A stretch of 64,000 nt of DNA, taken from positions 2,728,001 to 2,792,000 of the forward strand of contig NZ_CP016177.1 of assembly GCF_001677275.1 (NCBI RefSeq), written 5' to 3'. The position numbers and the translations under genes are program-made. This document shows, piece by piece, positions 1 to 10,193 of this stretch. This stretch comes from Vibrio breoganii. Its GTDB lineage: Bacteria; Pseudomonadota; Gammaproteobacteria; Enterobacterales; Vibrionaceae. The notes below the pieces were generated by a model, which ran no database searches, was not told the origin of the DNA, and saw only the letters and a program-made list of their open reading frames with translations. Positions within the stretch are counted from its first letter, which is position 1. Each line of letters begins with the position of its first letter.

Positions 1-126
1 TTTACCAGAGGGTTACCTCTAGTCCCGCTATTCTCAAAGGCAGGATGCACTATCAAACCGTGCTATTCACCGACTTATATTTCGTTCTGATTAAATCAAA
101 ACAGGAAACCGAAGTTACCGAAATAA

Positions 127-203
127 TGGGGTGGCTAACGAGATTCGAACTCGCGACCACCGGAATCACAATCCAGGGCTCTACCAACTGAGCTATAGCC
201 ACC
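127..203 (-). tRNA. tRNA-His (GTG)
   Basis: On the minus strand the sequence folds as a cloverleaf whose anticodon loop is TTGTGAT, giving anticodon GTG. The 3' CCA is encoded (127-129). It closely resembles enterobacterial tRNA-His. It lies 44 bases downstream of tRNA-Arg on the same strand, so the two are probably one transcript that continues past the window edge. Positions 1-126 hold no feature I recognise. Confidence 0.96.
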
Positions 204-247
204 ACTATTTTTTGCCAATACGCTGTTTCTGAGAACAAGCTTCCGGA

Positions 248-324
<77 letters not shown>

Positions 325-345
325 ATGCCCTATCGGCGGAGTGGA

Positions 346-374
346 ATAATACGGATATCACACTTTGCCGTCTA
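346..374 (-). promoter_or_regulatory. Promoter of the tRNA-Arg/tRNA-His operon
   Basis: On the minus strand a TATTAT -10 box (346-351) lies 17 bases from a TAGACG -35-like box (369-374). A GC-rich stretch follows the -10 box, as in stringently controlled stable-RNA promoters. The -35 match is only moderate. The remaining DNA up to the cytochrome gene (375-618) shows no gene. Confidence 0.55.
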
Positions 375-618
375 GTACTTTTTCAGATTTTTTTTGTGTT
401 TGCGCTTTTTTTCAACGAAAACGATCACTTACTGTAAGTTTCGAGATGTGATTTAACCCTCGCCCCAGTAAAGATATAGTTTAATGCAACAATCATAAGA
501 TATATAATCACTCAACATTTACAACACCTTAACAGTTAGTTGTTCCATTTTGTGCGAACTACGTACAAATGTTCATCTGGTTGGCGCTTACTCAGGAATT
601 AAAAGAGAGTTAATGGAT

Positions 619-1023
619 ATGTCTCGTAAACTTATTACCCTATTTACAGCCGCGCTTGTATTCTCCGGAGCTAGCTTCGCCTCTTCGAGCCAAGAAGATT
701 ATGACGCGATTGCCGAGCGAATTAAGCCAGTGGGCGATGTTTATCTTGCTGGAGCAGAACCAGAGCAAGAAGTTGCCTCAGGCCCTCGAGACGGCGCAAC
801 AATCTATGGAACATTCTGCGTAGCCTGTCATGGCACAGGTGTGAGCGGAGCTCCTAAAATCAACGATGCTGCTGATTGGACCGCGCGTATTGCCCAAGGT
901 AAAGAAACGATGGCAGATCACGCAATCAATGGATTCAACGCAATGCCAGCACGTGGTGCGTGTATGGATTGTAGCGATGATGAAATCATTGCCGCTATCG
1001 ACCATATGATTGCCGACCTTTAA
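619..1023 (+). CDS. Cytochrome c5 family periplasmic monohaem cytochrome
   Basis: Small soluble c-type cytochrome that carries electrons in the periplasm. The N-terminus is a signal peptide (MSRKLITLFTAAL, cleavage after the SFA region). The haem motif CVACH lies about halfway along. Near the C-terminus a CMDC pair matches the disulfide that marks the c5 family. Methionines such as the one in NAMPAR could be the axial ligand. The reading frame is open further upstream, but ATG 619 has a GAGAG ribosome site nine bases before it; ATG 613 would sit too close to that site. The gene stands alone and ends in a strong terminator shared with rep. The redox partner cannot be told from sequence. Confidence 0.88.
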   Translation: MSRKLITLFTAALVFSGASFASSSQEDYDAIAERIKPVGDVYLAGAEPEQEVASGPRDGATIYGTFCVACHGTGVSGAPKINDAADWTARIAQGKETMADHAINGFNAMPARGACMDCSDDEIIAAIDHMIADL

Positions 1024-1042
1024 GGGTTTAACGACACAAATA

Positions 1043-1070
1043 AAAAAGATGGCCTAGGCCATCTTTTTTT
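1043..1070. terminator. Bidirectional terminator between cytochrome c5 and rep
   Basis: Perfect palindrome around GATGGCC-TA-GGCCATC, flanked by an A-run on one side and a T-run on the other, so it can stop transcription from both convergent genes. Confidence 0.88.
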
Positions 1071-1119
1071 GTTTCTTGGACAAGTTTTTAGCTAAGATCT
1101 TGGACAAGCTCTTGAGCAT

Positions 1120-3135
1120 CTATTTTTTAAACATCGCCCTTAGATTGGCAATATGGGCTTGCCCCTTCTCCATACGCTCTTCCTTGGTTTGTTCTTTCTT
1201 CTTCACTTCCCACTCTAAATCATCGAACGGAAGCTCATCTAAAAAGCGGCTTTGCGTTGGCTTGATAAGTTCACCGTACTGACGACGCTCTTTACATACC
1301 GTAAAGCTCAATTCTTTCTGTGCACGAGTAATGCCTACATACATTAAGCGGCGCTCTTCTTCGACGTTATCTTCATCTATGCTGGTTTGGTGCGGCAAGA
1401 TCCCCTCTTCAGCACCCATCAAATAAACATAAGGGAACTCTAGGCCTTTTGATGCATGCAGTGTCATCAATTGAACCTGATCGGCCTCAGCGTCATCTTC
1501 ACCACGCTCCATCATGTCACGCAAGGTTAAACGCTGAACCACTTCCTTAAGGGTCTTCTCTTCTTTGTCGTAGTTGTCCCCTTCGAGATCAGCCACTATC
1601 CAAGTATAAAGGTCAGACACGTTCTTCATTCGCATTTCTGCGGCTTTCGGGCTCGCGGAAGTTTCGTAGAGCCAGTCTTCATACTTAATATCACGCACTA
1701 GACTGCGAACGGCTTCAACGGTATTGCCGCGCTCTGCGTTGTCACCGACCCTCACTAGCCACTCGGTAAAGCGGCGTAGGCTTTCTAAGCCCTTACCTGC
1801 AAGCGTCTGTTCTAATCCAAGCTCAAACGATGCCTCAAACAAGCTCTTGCCACGCATGTTGGCATAGCTGCCTAGCTTTTCGAGAGTAACCGGGCCTATC
1901 TCTCTGCGCGGTGTATTCACGATACGCAAAAATGCATTATCGTCATCAGGGTTCACAAGCACCCTTAGGTAAGCCATTACATCTTTGATCTCAGCTCTAG
2001 AGAAGAACGAGGTTCCCCCAGAAATGCGATAAGGGACTCGGTTCTGCATCAGTGACTTTTCAATCAGACGCGATTGATGGTTGCCGCGATAAAGGATGGC
2101 GTAATCTTTGTAATGGGTTCGGTTAACAAACTTATGCGCAATTATCTCACCGGTAATTCTCTCTGCCTCATGGTCTTCATTCTTGGCCATGAGTACCTTG
2201 AGCTTTTCACCATCAGGTATCTCTGAGAAGAGTTTCTTCTCATACACGTGTGGGTTGTTTGCGATTAAGATGTTAGCCGAGCGCAATATTCGACTAGTAG
2301 AGCGGTAGTTCTGCTCCAGTTTAATAAGCTTTAAGCTTGGGTAGTCTTCACCAAGCAACACCAAGTTCTGTGGCTTAGCACCGCGCCAAGAATAAATAGA
2401 CTGATCATCATCGCCCACCACCGTCAGTCGACCACGCTCGCCAACCAACAACTTAACCAGTTCATACTGGCTGGTGTTGGTATCTTGGTACTCATCCACC
2501 AAAAGGTATCGAATGCGTGCCCGCCAGCGCTCTCGCACTTCCTCGTTTTGCTTTAATAGCAATACGGGCATAAGAATCAAATCATCAAAATCTAGGGCGT
2601 TATAAGCCACCATCTGGCGCTGATACATCTCAAAGCAATCGGCAAATAACGTATGTTGTTCACCCTGCGCCGAGGCTCTTGCTTGAGCCGGCGTCAACAT
2701 GTCGTTCTTCCAGTTTGAAATGGTACTGACTAGCTGGCGAAGTAAATCTTTATCACCGTCTAACAAATCTTCCGTAAGCTCTTTGAGCATTGAAAGCTGG
2801 TCTTGGTCATCAAAAAGAGAAAAACCCGCCTTTAGACCTAGTGCTTTGTATTCTCGGCGAATGATGTTGAGGCCTAGGGTGTGGAATGTAGACACCATCA
2901 AGCCTTTTGATTCATTCTTACCTAAAGTTTGCCCGACACGCTCTTTCATCTCTCGTGCCGCTTTGTTGGTAAAGGTTACCGCTGCGATATTGCGAGCCTT
3001 ATAACCACACTGCTGAACTAGATAGGCAATCTTATTGGTAATTACGCGAGTTTTACCTGAGCCTGCACCGGCCAATACCAGACAAGGCCCTGACACAAAT
3101 TTTACCGCTTGGTCTTGCTGTGGATTCAGTCTCAT
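1120..3135 (-). CDS. rep: ATP-dependent DNA helicase Rep (superfamily 1A)
   Basis: A 3'-5' helicase that moves with the replisome and clears protein roadblocks. Visible motifs are the Walker A box AGAGSGKT near the N-terminus, LVDEYQDTN (motif II), [14 protein letters not shown] (motif III), QNYRST (motif IV), [10 protein letters not shown] (motif V) and YVGITRAQ (motif VI). The start [11 protein letters not shown] matches E. coli Rep and gives 671 residues, very close to the family length. The open frame extends six codons upstream, but that start is unsupported. It differs from the uvrD paralogue at 38170-40341 in lacking UvrD's longer C-terminal tail. It converges with cytochrome c5. Confidence 0.95.
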   Translation of the reverse strand: MRLNPQQDQAVKFVSGPCLVLAGAGSGKTRVITNKIAYLVQQCGYKARNIAAVTFTNKAAREMKERVGQTLGKNESKGLMVSTFHTLGLNIIRREYKALGLKAGFSLFDDQDQLSMLKELTEDLLDGDKDLLRQLVSTISNWKNDMLTPAQARASAQGEQHTLFADCFEMYQRQMVAYNALDFDDLILMPVLLLKQNEEVRERWRARIRYLLVDEYQDTNTSQYELVKLLVGERGRLTVVGDDDQSIYSWRGAKPQNLVLLGEDYPSLKLIKLEQNYRSTSRILRSANILIANNPHVYEKKLFSEIPDGEKLKVLMAKNEDHEAERITGEIIAHKFVNRTHYKDYAILYRGNHQSRLIEKSLMQNRVPYRISGGTSFFSRAEIKDVMAYLRVLVNPDDDNAFLRIVNTPRREIGPVTLEKLGSYANMRGKSLFEASFELGLEQTLAGKGLESLRRFTEWLVRVGDNAERGNTVEAVRSLVRDIKYEDWLYETSASPKAAEMRMKNVSDLYTWIVADLEGDNYDKEEKTLKEVVQRLTLRDMMERGEDDAEADQVQLMTLHASKGLEFPYVYLMGAEEGILPHQTSIDEDNVEEERRLMYVGITRAQKELSFTVCKERRQYGELIKPTQSRFLDELPFDDLEWEVKKKEQTKEERMEKGQAHIANLRAMFKK

Positions 3136-3261
3136 AACGCCACCGAGATACAAAAAAGGGCTCTAATCATACTGTTCACCTTGCTCATTTCCAATCGAAT
3201 TTTCCTTTTCCAAATGCTTACCTATGCTTACAAACAGTTGCATTTTAATAATTGTCCAATA

Positions 3262-3285
3262 AAATGAATGAACGTTCATTCATTT
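3262..3285. promoter_or_regulatory. 24-bp perfect palindrome, likely autoregulatory operator of the TetR gene
   Basis: Perfect inverted repeat with core TGAATGAACGTTCATTCA, centred between 3273 and 3274 and 21 bases before the probable TetR start. TetR-family dimers bind such palindromes next to their own genes. The divergent rep gene starts at 3135, so the site may also lie near its promoter. Function is inferred from symmetry and position. Confidence 0.75.
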
Positions 3286-3305
3286 GGGTAGGGAATGTTA
3301 TATCC

Positions 3306-3878
3306 ATGACATCTAAAACCAAGCGCGAAGACATCTTAGAAGCTGCTGTGACTATTTTAGGTCGTGATGGCTTCAATGGCCTTTCGATACAAAAACTCGC
3401 GAAAGAAGCCAAGATGGCTGCAGGCACTGTTTATCTCTACTTCAAAGACAAGGATAGCGTGATTGCAGAGGTAAGACTCTGGCTAACAAGACAGGTTGCG
3501 GAAATCATTCAGAAGGATGTGCTCTCTAATCAATCTCTCTATGAAAGGTACGAAACTATGTGCCACAACGTATGGAGTATTGGGGGATCTCAACTAGGGT
3601 TATTACAAACTCAAATTCAGTATGAATCGTTACCTTCGCCTTTAAGCAAAGAGATTCGAAACCTAGAGAAAAAATTGTTTGATCGGCTGCTCAGTGTCTT
3701 TGAAGAAGGCAGACAGTCCGGAAAACTTAAGAATTTACCCGATTCGGTTTTATATAGCCTAAGTTTGGAAAGCTGCGTTGCATTGACCCGCAAGCATTTT
3801 CAAGAAATAGACCCTATCGACAGCGAAACTTATCAACTGGCCATCCAAGCAAGCTGGGATGCCATTACAACTAAATAA
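3306..3878 (+). CDS. TetR-family repressor of the adjacent RND efflux pump (VexR-like)
   Basis: The N-terminal helix-turn-helix of TetR type spans roughly residues 4-50 (REDILEAAVTILGRDGF, then KEAKMAAGTVYLYFKDKD). The rest is a helical ligand-binding domain of about 140 residues with no family-wide motif. It lies 15 bases upstream of the membrane fusion protein gene and so heads the efflux operon; it is expected to be released by an efflux substrate. I chose ATG 3306 because the helix-turn-helix follows at once. The frame is open to 3252, but that start would lie upstream of the operator. Spacing to the best ribosome site (about 12 bases) is long, so the start is not certain. Position next to ilvC matches vexR of Vibrio cholerae. 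Confidence 0.85.
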   Translation: MTSKTKREDILEAAVTILGRDGFNGLSIQKLAKEAKMAAGTVYLYFKDKDSVIAEVRLWLTRQVAEIIQKDVLSNQSLYERYETMCHNVWSIGGSQLGLLQTQIQYESLPSPLSKEIRNLEKKLFDRLLSVFEEGRQSGKLKNLPDSVLYSLSLESCVALTRKHFQEIDPIDSETYQLAIQASWDAITTK

Positions 3879-3893
3879 CTGGAGAACCGTTCC

Positions 3894-4994
3894 ATGAAAA
3901 AGTGGACACTAATTATGCTTATTATTGCTATCGCCCTGTTCGGTAGCGTGATTGGCTTCAATATCTTCAAGCAGCAGAAGATAGCAGAATACATGGCGAA
4001 CCGCCCAGAGCCAGAGTATCCAGTTACCGTAATGACGGCCTCTGCTGAAGAGTGGACGCCAAGTATCGACGCAATTGGATTCATTGAACCACTGCAGGGT
4101 GTAACACTAACTGCAGAGGCAAGTGGCATTGTGACTAAGATTAACTTTGTTTCTGGCCAACAGGTTTCTAAGGGTGCCTCTTTGGTGCAGCTAGATTCCG
4201 ATGTTGAAAAAGCGAATCTACAAAGTGCTGAGGCTCGATACCCAGCCTCAATAGCAAAATATAAGCGTTACAAAGGCTTAATCAAGAAAGGGGCGATCTC
4301 GCAAGCCGATTTTGATGATGCCGAAGCCTCTTATCTATCATTGAAAGCCGATATTGCTGGCCTCAAAGCCACCATCGATCGTCGCGACGTGAATGCACCC
4401 TTTGCAGGTGTGATTGGTATTCGTGGCGTCAACCTTGGTGAATACATGCAAGCGGGTAGCCGAATCGCGCGCCTAGAAGACATCAGTGTTATGCGTATGC
4501 GCTTTACCGTTTCGCAAAACGATATCTCACGTATCAACATTGGTCAGGCGATCCGCATCAAAGTCGACTCTTATCCTGGTAGCACTTTTGACGGTACCAT
4601 TTCAGCGATAGAGCCTGCGATTAACTATCAAAGTGGTTTACTGCAAGTACAGGCTGAAATTCCAAATACTCAAGGTGAACTGAGATCCGGTATGTTTGCT
4701 CGTGCGCAAATTGTGTTGCCAAAACTTCAAGATCAAGTCGTGCTACCTCAAGTGGCGATTACTTACACCCTGTACGGTGATAGCGTATTCGTTCTCGATG
4801 AAGAAACTCATCGTGTAGCACAACGTGTCATTAAAGCTGGCGAGCGCGACCAAAACAACGTGCGAATCCTAGATGGCGTTAAGCCTGGTGAAGTGATCGT
4901 GACCTCAGGTCAGGTACGCCTGAGCAACGAGTCCAAGGTGAAAATTGTGGAAAGTGATGCCACCACCCCACCGACTGAACTTCCGATGCTGTAA
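3894..4994 (+). CDS. RND efflux periplasmic adaptor (membrane fusion protein), VexA-like
   Basis: Periplasmic adaptor linking an inner-membrane RND pump to an outer-membrane channel. It begins with one hydrophobic segment (about residues 4-22) without a lipobox cysteine, so it is probably anchored by that helix. Then come the biotinyl-lipoyl-like halves (around GFIEPLQGVTLTAEASG and APFAGVIGIRGVNLGEY), a helical hairpin and the beta-barrel domain. It lies 15 bases after the regulator and 10 before the pump. No outer-membrane factor gene is nearby, so TolC from elsewhere is likely used. By synteny it corresponds to VexA of V. cholerae; the substrates cannot be read from sequence. Confidence 0.88.
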   Translation: MKKWTLIMLIIAIALFGSVIGFNIFKQQKIAEYMANRPEPEYPVTVMTASAEEWTPSIDAIGFIEPLQGVTLTAEASGIVTKINFVSGQQVSKGASLVQLDSDVEKANLQSAEARYPASIAKYKRYKGLIKKGAISQADFDDAEASYLSLKADIAGLKATIDRRDVNAPFAGVIGIRGVNLGEYMQAGSRIARLEDISVMRMRFTVSQNDISRINIGQAIRIKVDSYPGSTFDGTISAIEPAINYQSGLLQVQAEIPNTQGELRSGMFARAQIVLPKLQDQVVLPQVAITYTLYGDSVFVLDEETHRVAQRVIKAGERDQNNVRILDGVKPGEVIVTSGQVRLSNESKVKIVESDATTPPTELPML

Positions 4995-5004
4995 GGGATA
5001 GACA

Positions 5005-8000
5005 ATGCGATTTACAGACATTTTTATAAAGCGCCCAATACTCGCGATCTCTATCAGCTTTTTGATAGCTCTGCTGGGTATGCAAGCTATCTTCAAGATG
5101 CAGGTGCGTGAATACCCTGAAATGACCAACACTGTAGTTACGGTATCAACCAGTTACTACGGTGCTAGTGCAGATCTGATCCAGGGCTTTATTACTCAGC
5201 CACTAGAGCAAGCCATTGCTCAGGCTGACAATATCGATTTCATGACATCTCAATCGGTACTGGGTAGTTCAACCATTACTGTCACCATGAAGTTAAACAC
5301 AGACCCGAATGCGGCGTTATCGGACATACTCGCTAAAACCAACTCGGTTCGCTCTCAGCTTCCTAAGGAATCAGAGGATCCTACTGTAACCATGTCGACA
5401 GGTTCGACGACCGCGGTTATGTATATAGGCTTCACAAGTGATGAATTAGCTTCAAGTCAGATCACTGACTATCTTGAACGCGTTGTTAATCCACAGCTAT
5501 TTACCGTTAATGGCGTATCCAAGATCGACCTTTACGGTGGTATGAAATACGCACTGCGTGTATGGCTAGATCCTGAAAAAATGGCAGGTTTGCAACTCAC
5601 CGCAACTGACGTGATGGGTGTATTAGATGCCAACAACTTCCAGTCGGCAACCGGTCAGGCAACCGGCGCTTTAGTTCTTTATAATGGTAGTGCTAACACT
5701 CAAGTTGCTAACGTTGAAGAGCTAAAAAATCTTGTCGTAAAACAAGATGGCGGTCAGGTTGTTCGCCTTAGCGATATTGCCAAGGTAACCCGTGAGAAGA
5801 GTCACGATATCTATCGTGCAAGTGCCAATGGCCAAGAGGCGGTTGTAGCTGCAATTAACGGTGCGCCAAGTGCTAACCCAATCAACATCGCAGCTGATGT
5901 TCTGGAGCTTTTGCCACAACTAGAAAAGAACCTGCCAACCAATATCAAGATGCAGGTAATGTATGACTCCACGGTTGCGATCAACGAGTCAATTCAAGAG
6001 GTAGCAAAAACCATTCTTGAGGCGGCTCTTATCGTACTGGTCGTTATCACATTATTCTTGGGCTCTTACCGTGCGGTACTAATCCCTATCGTAACCATCC
6101 CGCTATCGCTAATCGGGGTAGCCATGTTCATGCAAGCGCTAGGGTTTTCCTGGAACTTGATGACCTTGCTCGCCATGGTATTGGCTATCGGCTTGGTGGT
6201 GGATGATGCCATCGTTGTACTGGAGAACGTCGACCGGCATATTAAGCTGAGAGAAACACCGTTTAGGGCCGCGATTATTGGTACGCGAGAGATCGCGGTT
6301 CCGGTTATTGCAATGACACTGACACTGGGTGCAGTTTACGCTCCTATTGCCTTGATGGGCGGTATTACTGGCTCGTTATTCAAGGAGTTTGCGCTCACCC
6401 TTGCGGGGGCGGTATTTGTATCCGGGATCATAGCGTTAACGCTCAGTCCTATGATGTGTGCAACCTTCCTTAAGCAGAACGAGGAACCAAATCGCTTTGA
6501 GCAATTTGTTCATAAGAAATTAGATGCCCTTAGTGAGTCTTATGCATCTGCACTCGGTTCAGTAATGCAACACCGAGGCGTTGTGATTGCCTTTGCATTG
6601 ATTGTATTCGGTAGCTTGCCGTTACTGTTCAAGTTTATTCCAAGTGAATTGGCACCGTCGGAAGATAAAGGTGTTGTCATGATGATGGGTACTGGTCCAT
6701 CAAATGCGAACCTAGATTATCTGCAAAACACCATGAACCATGTGAATGAGCTTCTGAACGAGCAACCTGAGGTCGCATACGCACAGATCTTTACAGGTGT
6801 ACCTAACTCCAATCAGGCATTTGGTATTGCGTCTTTGAAACCATGGAGCCAGCGTGAAGCTAGCCAATCAGAGATCACTAACCGAGTTTCTGGCTTAATC
6901 GCAGAAGTACCCGGTATGGCAATCACTGCGTTCCAAATGCCAGAGCTTCCTGGTGCAGGCTCAGGCCTTCCGATTCAATTTGTTATCACTACACCAAACA
7001 GCTTTGAGAGTTTGTTCCAGATAGCAACCAACACACTTGCTGAAGTAAATGCAAACCCACAATTTGTTTATTCTGATCTCGACCTGAACTACGATTCAGC
7101 CACTATGAAGATCACCATAGATAAAGATAAAGCGGGTGCTTATGGCATTACCATGCAAGATATCGGTATAACCCTAAGTACCATGATGGCTGATGGCTAC
7201 GTCAACCGTATCGATTTGTATGGCCGTTCGTATGAGGTTATCCCACAGGTGGAGCGTAAATTCCGAATGAATCCTGAGTCGATGAACAACTATTATGTAC
7301 GTTCATCTACGGGCGATTCAGTACCATTAGGCAGCTTAATATCCATCGATGTGATACCTCAGCCTAGGTCTCTACCTCACTTTAACCAGTTGAATTCAGC
7401 AACTGTGGGTGTGGTTCCAGCTCCTGGTGTGGCTATGGGTGATGCCATCGCATGGTTTGAAACGACTGCAGCGGAAAAACTACCGAGTGGATACAACCAT
7501 GACTATATGGGTGAATCTCGTCAGTTTGTGACCGAAGGAAGTGCGTTATACACCACCTTCTTGCTGGCAATCGCGATCATCTTCTTGGTACTGGCAATAC
7601 AGTTTGAGTCGTTACGTGACCCACTGGTGATCATGGTATCCGTACCACTCGCCATCAGTGGCGCTTTGGTGGCGTTGGCTTGGGGTCTATCAACGATGAA
7701 CATCTATTCCCAGGTCGGATTGATAACGCTGGTTGGTCTAATTACCAAACACGGCATTTTGATCTGTGAGGTGGCAAAAGAAGAGCAATTGCATCATCAA
7801 CGCAATCGTGTAGATGCAGTAATGGCTGCAGCTAAAGTACGTCTGAGACCAATTCTAATGACCACTGCGGCGATGATTGCAGGTTTGATACCTCTAATGT
7901 ATGCAACAGGTGCAGGTGCTGCACAGCGCTTTAGTATAGGCATCGTAATTGTTGCCGGTCTTGCTATTGGTACCGTGTTTACCTTGTTTGTACTACCGGT

Positions 8001-8076
8001 TATCTACAGCTTCCTTGCTTCCGAGCATAAACCGCTACCTGAATTTGATGAAAGCGAAGTCGTTGAATCAAACTAA
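5005..8076 (+). CDS. RND multidrug efflux transporter (VexB-like)
   Basis: Inner-membrane proton/drug antiporter of 1023 residues, the usual length of hydrophobe/amphiphile efflux pumps. It has the N-terminal FIKRPILAISISFL signature, a large periplasmic loop, a cluster of helices from about residue 335, the proton-relay pair in GLVVDDAIVVLENVDRH (near residue 400), a second periplasmic loop and a second helix cluster. It is third in the regulator-adaptor-pump operon and is followed by a strong terminator. Context next to ilvCY and the single pump gene match vexAB of V. cholerae, which exports bile acids and detergents; that substrate range is inferred for this copy. Confidence 0.92.
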   Translation: MRFTDIFIKRPILAISISFLIALLGMQAIFKMQVREYPEMTNTVVTVSTSYYGASADLIQGFITQPLEQAIAQADNIDFMTSQSVLGSSTITVTMKLNTDPNAALSDILAKTNSVRSQLPKESEDPTVTMSTGSTTAVMYIGFTSDELASSQITDYLERVVNPQLFTVNGVSKIDLYGGMKYALRVWLDPEKMAGLQLTATDVMGVLDANNFQSATGQATGALVLYNGSANTQVANVEELKNLVVKQDGGQVVRLSDIAKVTREKSHDIYRASANGQEAVVAAINGAPSANPINIAADVLELLPQLEKNLPTNIKMQVMYDSTVAINESIQEVAKTILEAALIVLVVITLFLGSYRAVLIPIVTIPLSLIGVAMFMQALGFSWNLMTLLAMVLAIGLVVDDAIVVLENVDRHIKLRETPFRAAIIGTREIAVPVIAMTLTLGAVYAPIALMGGITGSLFKEFALTLAGAVFVSGIIALTLSPMMCATFLKQNEEPNRFEQFVHKKLDALSESYASALGSVMQHRGVVIAFALIVFGSLPLLFKFIPSELAPSEDKGVVMMMGTGPSNANLDYLQNTMNHVNELLNEQPEVAYAQIFTGVPNSNQAFGIASLKPWSQREASQSEITNRVSGLIAEVPGMAITAFQMPELPGAGSGLPIQFVITTPNSFESLFQIATNTLAEVNANPQFVYSDLDLNYDSATMKITIDKDKAGAYGITMQDIGITLSTMMADGYVNRIDLYGRSYEVIPQVERKFRMNPESMNNYYVRSSTGDSVPLGSLISIDVIPQPRSLPHFNQLNSATVGVVPAPGVAMGDAIAWFETTAAEKLPSGYNHDYMGESRQFVTEGSALYTTFLLAIAIIFLVLAIQFESLRDPLVIMVSVPLAISGALVALAWGLSTMNIYSQVGLITLVGLITKHGILICEVAKEEQLHHQRNRVDAVMAAAKVRLRPILMTTAAMIAGLIPLMYATGAGAAQRFSIGIVIVAGLAIGTVFTLFVLPVIYSFLASEHKPLPEFDESEVVESN

Positions 8077-8093
8077 TCTAGGGTAATGAACGT

Positions 8094-8121
8094 AAAAGGG
8101 CTCAGAGATGAGCCCTTTTTT
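8094..8121 (+). terminator. Intrinsic terminator of the efflux operon
   Basis: Stem AAAGGGCTCA-GAGA-TGAGCCCTTT followed by a T-run, 18 bases after the pump stop codon. Confidence 0.88.
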
Positions 8122-8213
8122 ATATCAAAAACAAATATCTGTCTCGATATTGTTTGCGACAAAAGACGCTGAATTGCTTAGAATATAACAAACGATTTTG
8201 GAGAAACGCCCCT

Positions 8214-8471
8214 ATGTTCGACCCTAAAAAACTAGAGCAGATTGCAAAGCAAATTCATGAATCTATGCCTCAGCCAGTAAAAGACCTAGGCACTGACGTT
8301 GATCAAAAAGTCCGTCAAGTCATTCAATCCCAGCTGAACAAGCTAGATGTGATCAGTCGTGAAGAGTTCGAGGTGCAAACTCAAGTATTACTGCGCACTC
8401 GTCAAAAGCTAAACGAGATGGAAAAGAAGATGGCCGATCTAGAAGAGAAGCTTTCTACTAAAGGCGAATAG
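8214..8471 (+). CDS. ubiK: Ubiquinone biosynthesis accessory factor UbiK (YqiC/BMFP family)
   Basis: Small helical protein of 85 residues that helps the soluble Ubi complex in ubiquinone synthesis together with UbiJ. The N-terminal half (MFDPKKLEQIAKQIHESMPQ) is amphipathic. The C-terminal third (QTQVLLRTRQKLNEMEKKMADL) is a heptad-patterned coiled coil typical of the family trimer. Start 8214 is chosen for the family N-terminus and the TTTGGAGAAA ribosome site; the frame extends 20 codons upstream without support. It is a single gene with its own terminator. Confidence 0.9.
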   Translation: MFDPKKLEQIAKQIHESMPQPVKDLGTDVDQKVRQVIQSQLNKLDVISREEFEVQTQVLLRTRQKLNEMEKKMADLEEKLSTKGE

Positions 8472-8488
8472 CCACCTCACGTACAAAC

Positions 8489-8523
8489 AAAAAGGCTTGG
8501 TATTTTCATACCAAGCCTTTTTT
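8489..8523 (+). terminator. Intrinsic terminator after ubiK
   Basis: Long stem AAAGGCTTGGTAT-TTTC-ATACCAAGCCTTT with A- and T-runs on either side, so it may also work for the convergent ilvC. A second GC-rich hairpin at 8536-8554 (CCGCCGA/TCGGCGG) lies nearer the ilvC stop. Confidence 0.88.
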
Positions 8524-8569
8524 AGTTTAAGAGTACCGCCGAACTCGTCGGCGGACTTTTAACTAGCGA

Positions 8570-10054
8570 TTAGCCACCAACAGCAATGCGCTTCATGTCA
8601 GTCATGTAGCCACGTAGTTCTTCACCTACGTACTCAACTGGGTGGTTGCGAATGGCTTCGTTCACTTCGATTAGGCGTTGGTTATCAGCAAAGTTAGACG
8701 CTTCACCTAGGCCTTTACCGATAACATCAGTTGCTACTGAAGGCATGAACTTCTCACGTAGAAGCGGTGTTGCTACGTTTGCGAATAGGTAGTTACCGTA
8801 CTCAGCGGTATCAGAGATAACAACGTTCATCTCGTATAGACGCTTACGTGCAACAGTGTTCGCGATTAGCGGAAGCTCGTGCAGTGATTCGTAGTAAGCA
8901 GACTCGTCGATAATGCCAGAAGCTGTCATTGCTTCAAACGCAAGCTCAACACCAGCACGAACCATAGCGATCATTAGGATGCCGTTGTCGAAGTACTCTT
9001 GCTCAGAGATCTCTACATCAGACTCAGGGTAGTTTTCGAAATCAGTTTCGCCTGTCTCTTCACGCCATTTGAATAGGTTAACGTCGTCGTTTGACCAGTC
9101 AGCCATCATAGTGCGAGAGAATTCGCCTTGGATGATGTCATCCATGTGCTTGTTGTAAAGCGGGCGCATAAGATCTTTAAGCTCTTCAGAAAGGTCAAAA
9201 GCGCGGATCTTAGCAGGGTTTGATAGACGGTCCATCATATGAGTGATGCCACCGAACTTCAGTGCTTCAGTGATAGTTTCCCAACCGTACTGAAGAAGCT
9301 TTCCTGCGTAACCAGCATCGATGCCGTCAGCAATCATCTTCTCATAACATACGATAGAACCCGCTTGTAGCATGCCACAAAGGATAGTTTGCTCACCCAT
9401 TAGGTCAGACTTAACCTCAGCAACAAAAGAAGACTCTAGACAGCCCGCGCGGTGACCACCCGTACCTGCAGCCCAAGCTTTAGCGATATCCCAGCCTTCG
9501 CCTTTAGGGTCGTTTTCTGGGTGAACAGCGATCAGTGTTGGAACGCCGAAGCCACGCTTGTACTCTTCACGAACCTCAGTACCTGGGCACTTAGGTGCAA
9601 CCATAACTACTGTAAGGTCTTCACGAATCTGCATGCCTTCTTCAACAACGTTAAAGCCGTGAGAATAACCCAATGCAGCGCCTTGCTTCATTAGTGGCAT
9701 CACTGTCTCAACAACATTGCTATGTTGCTTATCTGGAGTCAGGTTGACAACTAGGTCTGCTTGAGGAATAAGAGTCTCGTAACTACCTACTTCAAAGCCA
9801 TTCTCTTTTGCGTTTTTGAAAGATTGGCGTTGCTCATCAATAGCAGCTTGGCGTAATGCATAAGATACATCTAGGCCAGAATCGCGCATGTTCAAGCCTT
9901 GGTTTAGGCCTTGAGCACCACAACCTACGATAACCACTTTCTTACCTTTTAGGTAATCAGCTTCTGTAGCAAATTCAGAACGGTCCATAAAACGGCAACG
10001 ACCCAATTGGTCCAATTGCTCACGTAGGTTTAGCGTGTTGAAATAGTTAGCCAT
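8570..10054 (-). CDS. ilvC: Ketol-acid reductoisomerase, class II (long form)
   Basis: Second common step of isoleucine and valine synthesis: Mg- and NADPH-dependent isomerisation and reduction of acetohydroxy acids. The nucleotide-binding motif [14 protein letters not shown] lies near residues 40-53. The 494-residue length with a duplicated knotted C-terminal domain is that of the class II enzymes of enteric bacteria and Vibrio. Start ATG 10054 follows a clear AAGGAGAG ribosome site. It is divergent from ilvY, with an IlvY-type site between them, as in E. coli. Induction by the acetohydroxy acid substrates through IlvY is known for the family. Confidence 0.97.
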   Translation of the reverse strand: MANYFNTLNLREQLDQLGRCRFMDRSEFATEADYLKGKKVVIVGCGAQGLNQGLNMRDSGLDVSYALRQAAIDEQRQSFKNAKENGFEVGSYETLIPQADLVVNLTPDKQHSNVVETVMPLMKQGAALGYSHGFNVVEEGMQIREDLTVVMVAPKCPGTEVREEYKRGFGVPTLIAVHPENDPKGEGWDIAKAWAAGTGGHRAGCLESSFVAEVKSDLMGEQTILCGMLQAGSIVCYEKMIADGIDAGYAGKLLQYGWETITEALKFGGITHMMDRLSNPAKIRAFDLSEELKDLMRPLYNKHMDDIIQGEFSRTMMADWSNDDVNLFKWREETGETDFENYPESDVEISEQEYFDNGILMIAMVRAGVELAFEAMTASGIIDESAYYESLHELPLIANTVARKRLYEMNVVISDTAEYGNYLFANVATPLLREKFMPSVATDVIGKGLGEASNFADNQRLIEVNEAIRNHPVEYVGEELRGYMTDMKRIAVGG

Positions 10055-10162
10055 GACGGGCTCTCCTTAAAAATTCTTTCCATAGTTCGGCTTTATTTGC
10101 CGATTGAGTTCATACTAATTCAGGTTGAAAGTTGCTTAAAGTGATATATTCACAACTAATCA

Positions 10163-10177
10163 TTGCAAATTATGCAA
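10163..10177. promoter_or_regulatory. Probable IlvY binding site
   Basis: Inverted repeat TTGCA-N5-TGCAA in the 139-base gap between ilvC and ilvY, 16 bases before the ilvY start. It has the half-site spacing of LysR-type operators and resembles the TTGCAA motifs bound by E. coli IlvY. Confidence 0.65.
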
Positions 10178-10193
10178 CAAGAAGATTACTCAA

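Noticed and set aside
53..238. Open frame of 61 codons at the window start
   Set aside because: It lies over tRNA-His on the same strand; no ribosome site.
8536..8554. CCGCCGA/TCGGCGG hairpin as a second ilvC terminator
   Set aside because: No T-run follows on the minus strand; kept only as a note under the ubiK terminator.
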